From Aliishimia sp963678085 (GTDB lineage Bacteria > Pseudomonadota > Alphaproteobacteria > Rhodobacterales > Rhodobacteraceae), in NCBI GenBank assembly GCA_963678085.1, contig OY782680.1:124001-188000 (forward strand): DNA of 64,000 bases. Direction: 5' to 3'. The position numbers were made by a program, and so were the translations under genes. Under the pieces are notes generated by a model. The model saw nothing but the letters and a program-made list of their open reading frames with translations, searched no databases and was not told the DNA's origin. Of this stretch, positions 1 to 8,022 are shown piece after piece (position 1 is the stretch's first letter; every line of letters starts with the position of its first letter).

Positions 1-1182
1 TGAGAACCGCTCAGTGAATTGTGAGGGGCCGTATTCCAATATATTGGCGATGGCGATCAACGCGGCATCTACCTTATCAATATCTGGATCCATTTCAATG
101 ATCGTGAGTGCTTCTGCGCCGAAGCCGAAATAGAGATAAGTGCGTGCCAGACCGACTTGCGCTTTGTGGTCTATTTTATCAAATTCCCCGAATAGAGCGT
201 TACGGTATTTGGCAACCTGCGAGCTAAACTCATCAACCTCGCCCCATTCATATATCGCAAAAAGTTCTTCATGCTCACAGAGTAGGCCATCCGTTGAAGT
301 CTTTTGTGTGGCAACCTGTTGATCTGACGCAATTGCATCGGAAATCCGCATATTTGATTGGATCGCGTCATCTGGCGGAAACAAAGGCTGCAATACATCT
401 TCGTTATCCGCTTCCACCCCCTCTGGTTTGGATTGTGATTTAGGTATGGGGCGGTCAGAGGCGGAAAATTCCAAAATCCCCTGAGTAGCTGCGGACCCGA
501 TTTGTTGGTTTAGTCGATTTTGCAACTCCAAGAGCTCATCAGTTTGGCCGGATTGCTGTAGCGTTTCTACGTCGTTTTCTAGATTAGGTGAGGCCTGGAA
601 CAAGGAAGTCGTGTTATTATCTTCGATGACGAGAGGTAGTTTTACACCTGACGCAGCGGAGGCTGGATCATCGGAGCGGGCATCTGCTACTGCTTCGGGC
701 ATCGACACGGGGGGGATTTCCATGGAAGGCGGGGTTGTTGCAGTGGCCTCAGGACTATCGTTAGCGGGTTCGGCAGTTTCAGCAGCGTTGGACGCGACAA
801 CGGATTCGAGATCCTCAGTGGCTTCAGGTATTTCGAAACTTTCAGAGAAATCAACAACCAAGAGTGTCGGTGAGAACAAGAAAGATCTAGCGCCGCACTC
901 GCACGCGACCTCGATTGCCAATTTCTGTGCGGTTGATGTTGTGGACGTAATACGTTCGCGTCCGATCCGTTCATATACGCGGGATGTGTCAAACCCGTCT
1001 GTGGCGCCCGAAATCATGACCTCAACATCTCGGCCATTTTGGGCCACCTTCCATTCAGCGCCTTCTGGGATTTGAAAGGCGAGCCGGGTAAATTCGTCAT
1101 GCTCTCCGCTCAGAACATCAATAGGCTGAGCAGACAAAGCTGCAGGGAAGAGGAGGGCGAAAAAGACGAAAAGGAATCTCAT
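1..1182 (-). CDS. Putative periplasmic protein downstream of motA, 3' end cut off by the window
   Basis: An open frame of 394 codons runs from an ATG at 1182 to the window edge with no stop, so the protein is C-terminally incomplete. It begins with a clear Sec signal peptide (MRFLFVFFALLFPAALSAQP). A globular region follows to about residue 115, then an acidic, Pro/Ser/Ala-rich, low-complexity segment (about 120-280). The last visible part is helical and looks like a tetratricopeptide-type repeat (LARTYLYFGFGAEALTIIEM). The start overlaps the motA stop by one base (TGATG), so the two are translationally coupled. That coupling suggests a role with the flagellar stator, loosely like the periplasmic MotC of rhizobia, but I see no family-level match and the function is unknown. 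Confidence 0.8.
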   Translation of the reverse strand, partial: MRFLFVFFALLFPAALSAQPIDVLSGEHDEFTRLAFQIPEGAEWKVAQNGRDVEVMISGATDGFDTSRVYERIGRERITSTTSTAQKLAIEVACECGARSFLFSPTLLVVDFSESFEIPEATEDLESVVASNAAETAEPANDSPEATATTPPSMEIPPVSMPEAVADARSDDPASAASGVKLPLVIEDNNTTSLFQASPNLENDVETLQQSGQTDELLELQNRLNQQIGSAATQGILEFSASDRPIPKSQSKPEGVEADNEDVLQPLFPPDDAIQSNMRISDAIASDQQVATQKTSTDGLLCEHEELFAIYEWGEVDEFSSQVAKYRNALFGEFDKIDHKAQVGLARTYLYFGFGAEALTIIEMDPDIDKVDAALIAIANILEYGPSQFTERFS

Positions 1183-2045
1183 CAAGCTTGTTTCACCTGT
1201 TTCAAACTTTCTTCAAGCTCAGCAAAACTTGGGCGGCAATGTGATGGCGTATTTTGGCGACCAACTTCGATACATATATTTGTGGCGTGATTGTGGAGAT
1301 TGGCGATCAATACCTCGCGGATTAGCTGATAGAAATGCGCCTCATCTTCTGTGATCGCTTTCACGCGCGATGCAAATGGTCCGACCAAGCCATAGGCCAA
1401 GAAGACCCCGAGGAATGTTCCAACCAAAGCGCCGCCGATCATTTTCCCCAAGATTTCAGGCGGCTGGTCAATGGATCCCATGGTTTTAATAACACCAAGC
1501 ACCGCGGCCACAATCCCAAGAGCTGGCAGACCATCTGCAACCGCCTGGAGCGCATGGCTAGAATGCATGGCGTGATGAAGGTTGGCCTCCATCCGTTTTT
1601 CCAGCACCTCTTCCACCTGATGCGGGTCATCATAATTCATCGACGCTGACCGCATCGTGTCGCAGATGAGCGCAATGGCCTCTTTATCCGTTAAGATCTT
1701 TTCATACTTGGAAAAAATGGATGAGCTTTCTGGATCCTCGATATGCTCCTCGATCCCAACCGGGTTTTGCCGTGCAAGGCGAATGAGTTCGAATAGCAAG
1801 CATAACAAATCCTTGAAATCGTCATGTTTCCATTTTGGGCCCTTAAACACTTTGCCAACATCCTTAAGCGAATGCTTAACAGCGGGACCATCATTACTAA
1901 TCAGAAACGCGCCGAGGGCAGCGCCGCCAATCATCGTAAATTCAAAGGGCAAGGCTTTGAGGATAAGCCCCATCTTGCCCCCAGCCGCGAGATAGCCGCC
2001 AAAGACCATCACAAAAATGGTTAAAATACCTACGATACCAAGCAT
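1182..2045 (-). CDS. motA: Flagellar motor stator protein MotA
   Basis: MotA forms, with MotB, the inner-membrane proton channel that drives flagellar rotation. The 287-residue product has two N-terminal membrane helices (about residues 2-20 and 30-50). A large cytoplasmic loop with charged residues follows (about 55-165). A second helix pair (about 168-220) contains the conserved segment GLPALGIVAAVLGVIKTMG, typical of MotA transmembrane segment 3. Length and sequence fit alphaproteobacterial MotA. The start at 2045 is the first residue of the first membrane helix. No motB is visible; the next gene is the coupled periplasmic protein at 1182. The family assignment is secure. Confidence 0.95.
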   Translation of the reverse strand: MLGIVGILTIFVMVFGGYLAAGGKMGLILKALPFEFTMIGGAALGAFLISNDGPAVKHSLKDVGKVFKGPKWKHDDFKDLLCLLFELIRLARQNPVGIEEHIEDPESSSIFSKYEKILTDKEAIALICDTMRSASMNYDDPHQVEEVLEKRMEANLHHAMHSSHALQAVADGLPALGIVAAVLGVIKTMGSIDQPPEILGKMIGGALVGTFLGVFLAYGLVGPFASRVKAITEDEAHFYQLIREVLIANLHNHATNICIEVGRQNTPSHCRPSFAELEESLKQVKQA

Positions 2046-2313
2046 GTTTGAGTTCCACTACTGACCATGCTTTGAGTAGTCGATGAAGTTTAATAAATGA
2101 TTTTCGCGCGACCCTTAGATCCACAAGCATCTGAAAAATCGGCATATTTTTGACATATTTCGTGCGAACCCGCGCACGAGCGGTAGCCGCACCGATTCTC
2201 TGCCCCGCGCCGCGCAGAGCAGAAAACGACCCTATTGAGCCAGTCTTTGCTGCCTCTCGCTATGCTCGAGCGCGAATACTGGCACGCTCGATGCAACTTG
2301 ATCTGTTTTTACT

Positions 2314-3186
2314 CTAGTCTACCAAGCCGCGCAAATAGGCACCGTAGCTGGTTTTTCCAAATATCTTAGCCCGCTCCAAAAGCTGCTCATCGTTAATCCA
2401 GCCGAGCATATGGGCAATGTCATCAGGCGAGCCGGTTTGCAGCCCCTGGCGATCTTGCAAGGTACGCACAAAGTTCCCCGCATCGAGCAAAGAGGCATGG
2501 GTGCCCGTATCAAGCCAAGCGTAACCGCGCCCCATACGCTCGACCGATAGCAAACCTTCCTCAAGATACATCTCCAAAAGGGTCACAATTTCAAGCTCTC
2601 CACGCGCCGAAGGCTCGACCGCTTTTGCGCGCTCTGGCGCGGTTCCATCCAGGAAATAGAGCCCTGTCACAGCATAGTTTGACGGCGGATTTTCAGGCTT
2701 TTCAATGATTTGCGTCACCTCGCCTGCCGGGTTATAGGCCACAACACCATAGCGTTCGGGATCTGCCACGCGGTAGCCAAAAACGGTCCCCCCAACGTCT
2801 TTATCGCCCGCCGCCGCCAAAATTTCAGGCAGACCATGCCCAAAAAAGATATTGTCACCCAAAACCATCGCCGAGGGCGCGCCAGCCAGAAAATCTTGCG
2901 CCAAGATATAGGCCTGCGCCAGCCCATCGGGTGAAGGCTGAACGATCCAGGTCAAAGACAGGCCCCATTGAGAGCCATCCCCCATAAGGCGTTGAAATTG
3001 CTCTTGATCTTGCGGCGTTGTAATAATCGCGATCTCACGAATACCCGCGAGCATCAGCACCGAGAGCGGGTAATAGATCATCGGCTTATCGTAAAGCGGC
3101 AAGAGCTGTTTGGACACGCCCATCGTGATCGGATAAAGCCGCGTGCCCGAGCCCCCTGCCAGGATGATGCCTTTGCGCTGTGTCAT
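2314..3186 (-). CDS. rfbA: Glucose-1-phosphate thymidylyltransferase (RmlA)
   Basis: RmlA joins dTTP and glucose 1-phosphate to give dTDP-glucose, the first step of dTDP-L-rhamnose synthesis for surface polysaccharide. The 290-residue protein shows the nucleotidyltransferase signature GGSGTRLYPIT near the N-terminus, then KQLLPLYDKPMIYYPLS and the metal-site region LGDNIFFG. The start is placed at 3186, where the ATG overlaps the rfbD stop as ATGA; an upstream in-frame start at 3225 would add 13 residues that are not part of the fold. It lies directly after rfbD. The other two pathway genes, rfbB and rfbC, are not in this window. Confidence 0.95.
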   Translation of the reverse strand: MTQRKGIILAGGSGTRLYPITMGVSKQLLPLYDKPMIYYPLSVLMLAGIREIAIITTPQDQEQFQRLMGDGSQWGLSLTWIVQPSPDGLAQAYILAQDFLAGAPSAMVLGDNIFFGHGLPEILAAAGDKDVGGTVFGYRVADPERYGVVAYNPAGEVTQIIEKPENPPSNYAVTGLYFLDGTAPERAKAVEPSARGELEIVTLLEMYLEEGLLSVERMGRGYAWLDTGTHASLLDAGNFVRTLQDRQGLQTGSPDDIAHMLGWINDEQLLERAKIFGKTSYGAYLRGLVD

Positions 3187-4025
3187 AATAATGCCTTTAC
3201 AATAGAATGAGTTGCCGCACGCCAATCGGGGCGGTCCAGGCCGAATTGATCCAAAGAGCTACAGTCAAGCCTTGAATTTCCGGGCCGTTTGGCTGGGGTT
3301 GGATAGGCGCTGGTCGGGATATCTTGGACACTCACATCACGCCCGGCTGCGGCAAAGATCTCACGCGCGAAATCGGCCCAAGACACATCAGGCGCGCCGG
3401 AAAAATGATAGGTGCCAGATTTGCTTGGATCCGCCTGCAAGCCCTTTAGGCACTGCAAACAAGCCTGTGCAATCGCCCCCGCTGGGGTTGGGCCACCGAT
3501 TTGATCGGCCACAATGGTGAGCGCATCGCGGGTTTCAGACAGGCGCAGCATGGTCTTCAAAAAGTTAGTCCCATGGGCGGAAAACACCCAAGAGGTGCGC
3601 AAAATCACATGGGTGCAACCGCTTTGCCGGATGCGCATTTCGCCATCGAGCTTACTCTGCCCATAAACCCCCAAAGGGCCAGTTGGTGCATCGGGTGCCC
3701 AGGGCGCCGCTCCGGTTCCGTCAAACACATAATCCGTCGAAATATGCACCAAAGGAATTTGCGCGCGCACCGCATAACCAGCCATCTCGCCAACGGCCAC
3801 CGCATTCACAGCGCTTGCGAGCTCTGGTTCTTGCTCTGCCCGGTCCACAGCAGTGTAAGCGGCAGCGTTAATGATGCCAGTTGGTTTTGCGGTCTCAAGA
3901 CACCGCGCAGCAGCTCCGGGGGTGGACAAATCCACCTGATCACGCCCCACAAAATCCGCATCGGGCGCTTGCCCGGCAAGCTCGGTTGCCACTTGGCCAG
4001 TTTTACCAAAAATCAGTATAGACAT
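3183..4025 (-). CDS. rfbD: dTDP-4-dehydrorhamnose reductase (RmlD)
   Basis: RmlD reduces dTDP-4-dehydro-L-rhamnose with NAD(P)H, the last step of dTDP-rhamnose synthesis. The 280-residue protein has an N-terminal dinucleotide-binding loop (FGKTGQVATEL). The short-chain-reductase motifs INAAAYTAVDRAE and STDYVFDG follow, and then a YxxxK catalytic pair in YGQSK. It overlaps rfbA by four bases. Its ribosome binding site GGAGG lies inside one arm of a perfect hairpin that ends right at the start codon (see 4026-4058), so translation may be controlled by RNA folding. Confidence 0.95.
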   Translation of the reverse strand: MSILIFGKTGQVATELAGQAPDADFVGRDQVDLSTPGAAARCLETAKPTGIINAAAYTAVDRAEQEPELASAVNAVAVGEMAGYAVRAQIPLVHISTDYVFDGTGAAPWAPDAPTGPLGVYGQSKLDGEMRIRQSGCTHVILRTSWVFSAHGTNFLKTMLRLSETRDALTIVADQIGGPTPAGAIAQACLQCLKGLQADPSKSGTYHFSGAPDVSWADFAREIFAAAGRDVSVQDIPTSAYPTPAKRPGNSRLDCSSLDQFGLDRPDWRAATHSIVKALL

Positions 4026-4058
4026 GGCAGCCTCCTATCAAATTTCGCAGAGGCTGCC
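4026..4058 (-). promoter_or_regulatory. Hairpin occluding the rfbD ribosome binding site
   Basis: On the minus strand the mRNA reads GGCAGCCTC, a 15-base loop, then GAGGCTGCC, immediately followed by the rfbD ATG at 4025. The two 9-base arms (4050-4058 and 4026-4034) are perfectly complementary, and the downstream arm contains part of the Shine-Dalgarno sequence GGAGG. In the folded state the site would be closed. No T-run follows the hairpin on the transcribed strand, which argues against a simple terminator. The regulatory role is inference. Confidence 0.55.
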
Positions 4059-4097
4059 AGGCCCTTTTTTACCCCCCTTACGAGGAATGCCATCACC

Positions 4098-4775
4098 TTA
4101 TGGCAGTTTTATGCGTTGACCCACATTCAACTGGCTTGGATTTGTCATTTCATTTGCCGCAGCGATCATCGGAAACAGAGCCGCATCACCATAGTATTTG
4201 TTGGCAATGCCGGAGAGAGTATCGCCTCTCTGAATAATGACATACTCTGGGCGATCTGTTGTCAGCGCATCAACGACCGAGACCGAGACGATCTCCTCAT
4301 TCCCTTGAACCGCTGCCGGTAGCGCACGTGGCTCAACCGGGACCACTTGCGTTGTGGGCTGCGGGCCTTCCGTCTCGTCACCAACCATGGCGATATAGGA
4401 ATCCGACCCCTCAACAGTTGCGGCCTTAACCAAAGCCTCCAGGCGATCACTCAGAAGGCTCAGGTCAACCGTTTCTTCATTCGGATCTATCGCCCCGATC
4501 TCAGCTTCAAGCTGGCGGATATAATCGTTTGACAAGGGCGAGGCATAGGCCCGCTGGATCACGCTTTCCAACTGACCCAGAGATTTGTTTTGGATGATCT
4601 CAGGCGCTGGGGCCGGTTCGGGCGTTGCTTTTGTCCCAAGAATACTGGCCAGAGCAGCTTTAGCCATTGCGTCTTTGTCAGACGGCTTGCTCTCTTGGCT
4701 TAGGGCAGCTGTTGCGCAAAGGGAGAGGGACAAAGCCCCCATCACCCCCATACGCTTCATAAAGATGAAACTCAT
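4098..4775 (-). CDS. LysM domain-containing periplasmic protein
   Basis: A 225-residue exported protein with a signal peptide ending near ATAALSQE (about residue 27). A helical and low-complexity middle precedes a C-terminal LysM domain (about residues 175-225: YVIIQRGDTLSGIANKYYGD, ending NVGQRIKLP). LysM folds bind N-acetylglucosamine in peptidoglycan, so the protein probably sits on the cell wall in the periplasm. No catalytic domain is visible. It starts inside the stop of the upstream rhodanese-like gene (ATGA overlap at 4772-4775), so the two are co-translated. RBS-free spacing fits coupling. The specific role is unknown. Confidence 0.85.
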   Translation of the reverse strand: MSFIFMKRMGVMGALSLSLCATAALSQESKPSDKDAMAKAALASILGTKATPEPAPAPEIIQNKSLGQLESVIQRAYASPLSNDYIRQLEAEIGAIDPNEETVDLSLLSDRLEALVKAATVEGSDSYIAMVGDETEGPQPTTQVVPVEPRALPAAVQGNEEIVSVSVVDALTTDRPEYVIIQRGDTLSGIANKYYGDAALFPMIAAANEMTNPSQLNVGQRIKLP

Positions 4776-5452
4776 TGATCAACTCCTGCGGTCGCGCTTT
4801 GTGCGGCCTCCGCATCGGCTTGCTGAATTTCTTGGTTCGTGGTCGTCAGGCCCATCGCAAGCCATGCCTGCATGCCACCACGATAATAGAACAACTTGTC
4901 CGCGGGATATCCGGCATCTACCAGATTCCGAATAGCCGTCGGTGATTGATCACACCACGGCCCATTACAGAACAATGTCAAAGACTTTGCTTCTGTGAAA
5001 TCCCAACCATCGCCATCACGTTTGGCACCAAGGGCTTGCAGGATGTCATCGTGATAAGGATTATCCTCTTTGGAAAACAGCGGGAAAGGCACATTGATCG
5101 ATCCCGGAATTGAACCCTTTTCAAACCATGACGGAATGCGCGCATCAATAAGGAGCCCGTTTTCTTCGGGCAACGCATCCTGCATGAATTTGATCAACTC
5201 AAGCTCGCCAAATGTCGCAACGCCCGGCGCTGCTTCCATCGGTGCGATGCAGAAAGGCGGACAAGGGCGCGATGTTTTGGTAAAGTCGCTACTCAGACGG
5301 TGTTCCCCGTCCTGAATGCGTTCGATAACCAGCACCTCGCTGCTCGTCTTGATCTCTACAGAGGGCACATCCTTTGTAATCGCGACGTCTTGGGCGAAAG
5401 CCACCCCCGTCACAGCTATCATGGCAAATGCACTCGCAAATCCAAGTTTCAT
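4772..5452 (-). CDS. Periplasmic rhodanese-like protein
   Basis: This 226-residue protein carries a signal peptide (cleavage after about AFA-QD, residue 20). A CPPFC motif follows at residues 64-68, and a rhodanese homology domain spans about 85-205. The likely active-site loop is CNGPWCDQS, with Cys162 as candidate sulfur-carrying residue and a second Cys at 167. The motif IDARIPSWFEKGSIPGSINV is the usual rhodanese N-terminal part. Rhodaneses transfer sulfur or act in thiol redox chemistry; which substrate is used here is unknown. The gene is first of a two-gene unit with the LysM protein, which implies a cell-envelope role. Location outside the cytoplasm is inferred from the signal peptide. 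Confidence 0.85.
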   Translation of the reverse strand: MKLGFASAFAMIAVTGVAFAQDVAITKDVPSVEIKTSSEVLVIERIQDGEHRLSSDFTKTSRPCPPFCIAPMEAAPGVATFGELELIKFMQDALPEENGLLIDARIPSWFEKGSIPGSINVPFPLFSKEDNPYHDDILQALGAKRDGDGWDFTEAKSLTLFCNGPWCDQSPTAIRNLVDAGYPADKLFYYRGGMQAWLAMGLTTTNQEIQQADAEAAQSATAGVDQ

Positions 5453-6196
5453 TACTCTCTCCTAACACTCAGCAAAATTTAGCCACCGGGGCAGGCGAGA
5501 TTAATTTTTTACCACACGCACCACCCACTCAACTCATGGTTAACCCAACCAAAAATTGAGTCAAGTATTCTTGGCAATCGCCCTTATTTTGTAGGAGAAT
5601 CCGAGGCCATGGGGGACATTTTAGGCTGCAAATTAGGCCCCGATCTTGCTTGGAATTTCCCTGTGTGAACACAATAAATGCCGCGTCAAAGTCCGGCAAA
5701 TTCCTGCATAAATGGCCTCACTCAACCTCCAATTTTCGCTCGTTTCTCCAAAGGGTTGCTCTCGCTTGGGTCGAAGTCTTGAGCCCGCAAATAGTGCCGT
5801 TTTGGCGCATCTATTGCGGCAGTATGAAAACGGAAAATTCGCATATCGCGCCCACCATATTACTTTGTCAAAAATACATCACTGTAAATTTATTTTTTTC
5901 GGGACCACCTCCCAGCCCAGTCAGGAATAGGACTCAAAATAGATCAGCCGAGGGAATCAAAGCCCGCAGCTATTGTTAAGACTATTCAGGGGATATCATG
6001 TTCGCGATGGTCGGCAGGTCAAATCACAAATCTCTCAATTCGAGCATAATACCGCCAATTCACGCGCGAAGGTAGCGATTTTCCATTGCCCTCAATTTAA
6101 GCGGATATTCGCCAAAACCGAGGGCATGGGCCTGTATCGCAAAAAACAACTTATCCGAAAATGAATTCGGAATTCTCGACCCAAAAGGGAATTGAT
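5453..6196. other. Gene-free, AT-richer intergenic stretch of about 740 bases
   Basis: No reading frame here has family motifs, and most also lack a fitting ribosome binding site or the codon use of the neighbours. The base composition is visibly richer in A and T than the flanking genes. The leftmost part must hold the promoter of the rhodanese/LysM unit. A tiny frame at 5609-5668 has a plausible ribosome binding site, but only 19 residues. The stretch may be a decayed insertion, or may carry an RNA gene that I cannot recognise. Confidence 0.5.
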
Positions 6197-7315
6197 TTAC
6201 GACTTAAGAGCAATCTGCGGAGAAATAACATCCATCCCCAAAGCTTTGCCGACAGCGAAATAGGTCAGTTTCCCGCCATGCACATTCAGACCGTTCAAAA
6301 GATGCGGATCCTCTTCACAGGCCTTTTTCCACCCCTTATCGGCCAAGGCCAGCATGAAAGGCATGGTAGCATTGCCCAAAGCGATGGTTGACGTGCGCGA
6401 CACCGCGCCCGGCATATTGGCAACGCAGTAATGCATCACCCCATCCACCTCATAGATCGGATCCTCATGAGTGGTTGCCTTAGAGGTCTCAAAACAGCCG
6501 CCCTGGTCGATGGCAACATCAACGATGGCTGCCCCTGGCTTCATATCTGAAAGTTGGGCGCGGCTCACCAGTTTGGGCGCAGCGGCTCCGGGGATGAGGA
6601 CCGCACCGATGACCATATCCGCCTGCATGACCAGCTCTGCGGTATTACCCGCGCTGGCAAAGGAGGTTTTGAACTGATCCGAAAAGACGTCATCCAGGTA
6701 GCGCATCCGCGTCAGTGAGCGATCCAGCACGGTGACATCCGCGCCCATACCCGCGGCGACGCGCGCAGCATGGGTGCCCACAACACCGCCGCCAATGACC
6801 ACAACTTTCGCAGGCCCAACGCCAGGAACACCGCCCATCAGCACACCCCGCCCGCCATTTGCCTTTTGCAAGGTCCAAGCCCCGACCTGCGGTGCAAGCC
6901 GGCCCGCAACCTCTGACATAGGTGCAAGCAAAGGAAGCCCGCCCTGCGCATCGGTGACAGTTTCATAGGCAATCGCCGTGCAACCGCTTTTCAGCAGATC
7001 ATAGGTTTGCGCGGGGTCGGGCGCCAGATGCAGATAGGTGAACAAAAGCTGCCCCTCACGCAGCATCTTGCGCTCACCGGCTTGCGGCTCTTTCACCTTA
7101 ACGATCATATCTGCACTGGCAAAAATCTCTTCTGCCGTATCCAAAATGCGCGCGCCGGCCTGTGTATAGTCCGCATCCGAAAACCCAGCGCCCAGCCCGG
7201 CACCGGATTGCACCGAGACACTATGCCCGTGCGCGATCGCTTCGCGCGCCGCATTTGGCGTGAGCCCCACGCGAAACTCTTGGGGTTTGATTTCTGTTGG
7301 ACAACCGATATGCAT
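6197..7315 (-). CDS. ald: Alanine dehydrogenase
   Basis: The enzyme catalyses NAD-linked oxidative deamination of L-alanine to pyruvate and ammonia, and the reverse reaction. The 372-residue length is typical. The N-terminus MHIGCPTEIKPQEFRVGLTP is the family hallmark; the substrate-binding segment VKVKEPQ lies near residue 75, and the Rossmann loop VVIGGGVVGTHAA near residue 172. The start at 7315 has a good ribosome binding site (GGGAGG). A divergent Lrp/AsnC gene at 7450 is the likely regulator. An inverted repeat covers the leader, so local folding might also matter. Confidence 0.96.
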   Translation of the reverse strand: MHIGCPTEIKPQEFRVGLTPNAAREAIAHGHSVSVQSGAGLGAGFSDADYTQAGARILDTAEEIFASADMIVKVKEPQAGERKMLREGQLLFTYLHLAPDPAQTYDLLKSGCTAIAYETVTDAQGGLPLLAPMSEVAGRLAPQVGAWTLQKANGGRGVLMGGVPGVGPAKVVVIGGGVVGTHAARVAAGMGADVTVLDRSLTRMRYLDDVFSDQFKTSFASAGNTAELVMQADMVIGAVLIPGAAAPKLVSRAQLSDMKPGAAIVDVAIDQGGCFETSKATTHEDPIYEVDGVMHYCVANMPGAVSRTSTIALGNATMPFMLALADKGWKKACEEDPHLLNGLNVHGGKLTYFAVGKALGMDVISPQIALKS

Positions 7316-7316
7316 G

Positions 7317-7353
7317 TGAGACCTCCCGTATTGGTAAACTCAGGGTGGTCTCA
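7317..7353 (-). promoter_or_regulatory. Inverted repeat in the ald leader
   Basis: TGAGACC at 7317-7323 and GGTCTCA at 7347-7353 are perfect 7-base inverted copies. In the ald mRNA they would form a stem with a 23-base loop, ending two bases before the start codon and covering the end of the ribosome binding site. It could alternatively be a protein-binding dyad for the divergent Lrp regulator. Either role is inference. Confidence 0.35.
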
Positions 7354-7449
7354 TTCCGCTTAGAAATCAGACTTTTTTGGCAGGAGTTCCTTGCCGTTTT
7401 TTCAACAATCTTGCACAAAACTGTTATTGCCTGCAAAGGAATTGCATAG

Positions 7450-7908
7450 ATGGCTCTGGATGATACGGATAGGCGGCTCTTGCGGGCCCTTCAACGCAAA
7501 GGGCGCATGTCCAATGCAGAGCTGTCCGAACAGGCCAATCTCAGCCCCTCAGCCTGTCACCGCCGGGTGCAGCGGCTCGAAAAAGAGGGGTATATTCGCA
7601 ACTATGTCGCTCTGCTGGATGCCCGCAAGGTGGATCTGCCAACCACCGTCTTTGTCGAGATCACCCTGCGCGGCCAAACGGACGATATTCTTGATGCGTT
7701 TGAAAAGGCCGTTTCGCGCATTCCTGATGTGCTGGAATGCCACCTGATGGCGGGCAATGCGGATTATGTCCTGAAGGTAGTGGCGGAGGATACCGAGGAC
7801 TTCGCCCGCATCCACCGCCAACATCTTGCGCGTCTGCCGGGGGTAGCGCAAATGCAATCTAGCTTTGCCCTGCGCACCGTGTTCAAGACAACCGCGCTGC
7901 CCGTGTGA
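7450..7908 (+). CDS. Lrp/AsnC family transcriptional regulator next to ald
   Basis: The 152-residue protein has an N-terminal winged helix-turn-helix (about residues 5-60, with MSNAELSEQANLSPSACHRR) and a C-terminal RAM/effector domain (about 65-145). This is the standard Lrp/AsnC layout. Such proteins form octamers and respond to amino acids. Divergent placement from alanine dehydrogenase, with 134 bases between, strongly suggests it controls ald in response to alanine, as AldR-type regulators do in other bacteria. The start is chosen at the ATG preceded by AAGGA. Confidence 0.92.
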   Translation: MALDDTDRRLLRALQRKGRMSNAELSEQANLSPSACHRRVQRLEKEGYIRNYVALLDARKVDLPTTVFVEITLRGQTDDILDAFEKAVSRIPDVLECHLMAGNADYVLKVVAEDTEDFARIHRQHLARLPGVAQMQSSFALRTVFKTTALPV

Positions 7909-7962
7909 CACCGCGCGCCCTAAGCAGCTATTCGGAGCTTTGCCCACGAATACCTGCTTAGG

Positions 7963-8022
7963 TCTCTTTGATTTTGCAGGATTTTTGTCCCAAAACCGGT
8001 ATCCACTTTTGGGAAATCCTGC
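7963..8022 (-). repeat. Palindromic repeat, copy 1, directly after the RidA stop codon
   Basis: Two nested stems are visible: GCAGGATTT/AAATCCTGC (7976-7984 and 8014-8022) and CCCAAAA/TTTTGGG (7989-7995 and 8007-8013). The element is closely matched, in opposite orientation, by 13276-13333. Read in the direction of the upstream gene, both copies begin with the base right after a TAA stop. A 9-base direct repeat CCTGCTTAG lies at 7953-7961 and 8018-8026. It may serve as an mRNA 3' stem-loop. Confidence 0.75.

Noticed and set aside
5609..5668. A 19-residue frame with a plausible ribosome binding site
   Set aside because: Too short and without any similarity or context; kept only as a remark in the gap entry.
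5650..5979. A 109-codon plus-strand frame in the gene-free gap
   Set aside because: No ribosome binding site, codon use unlike the neighbours, and no recognisable motif.
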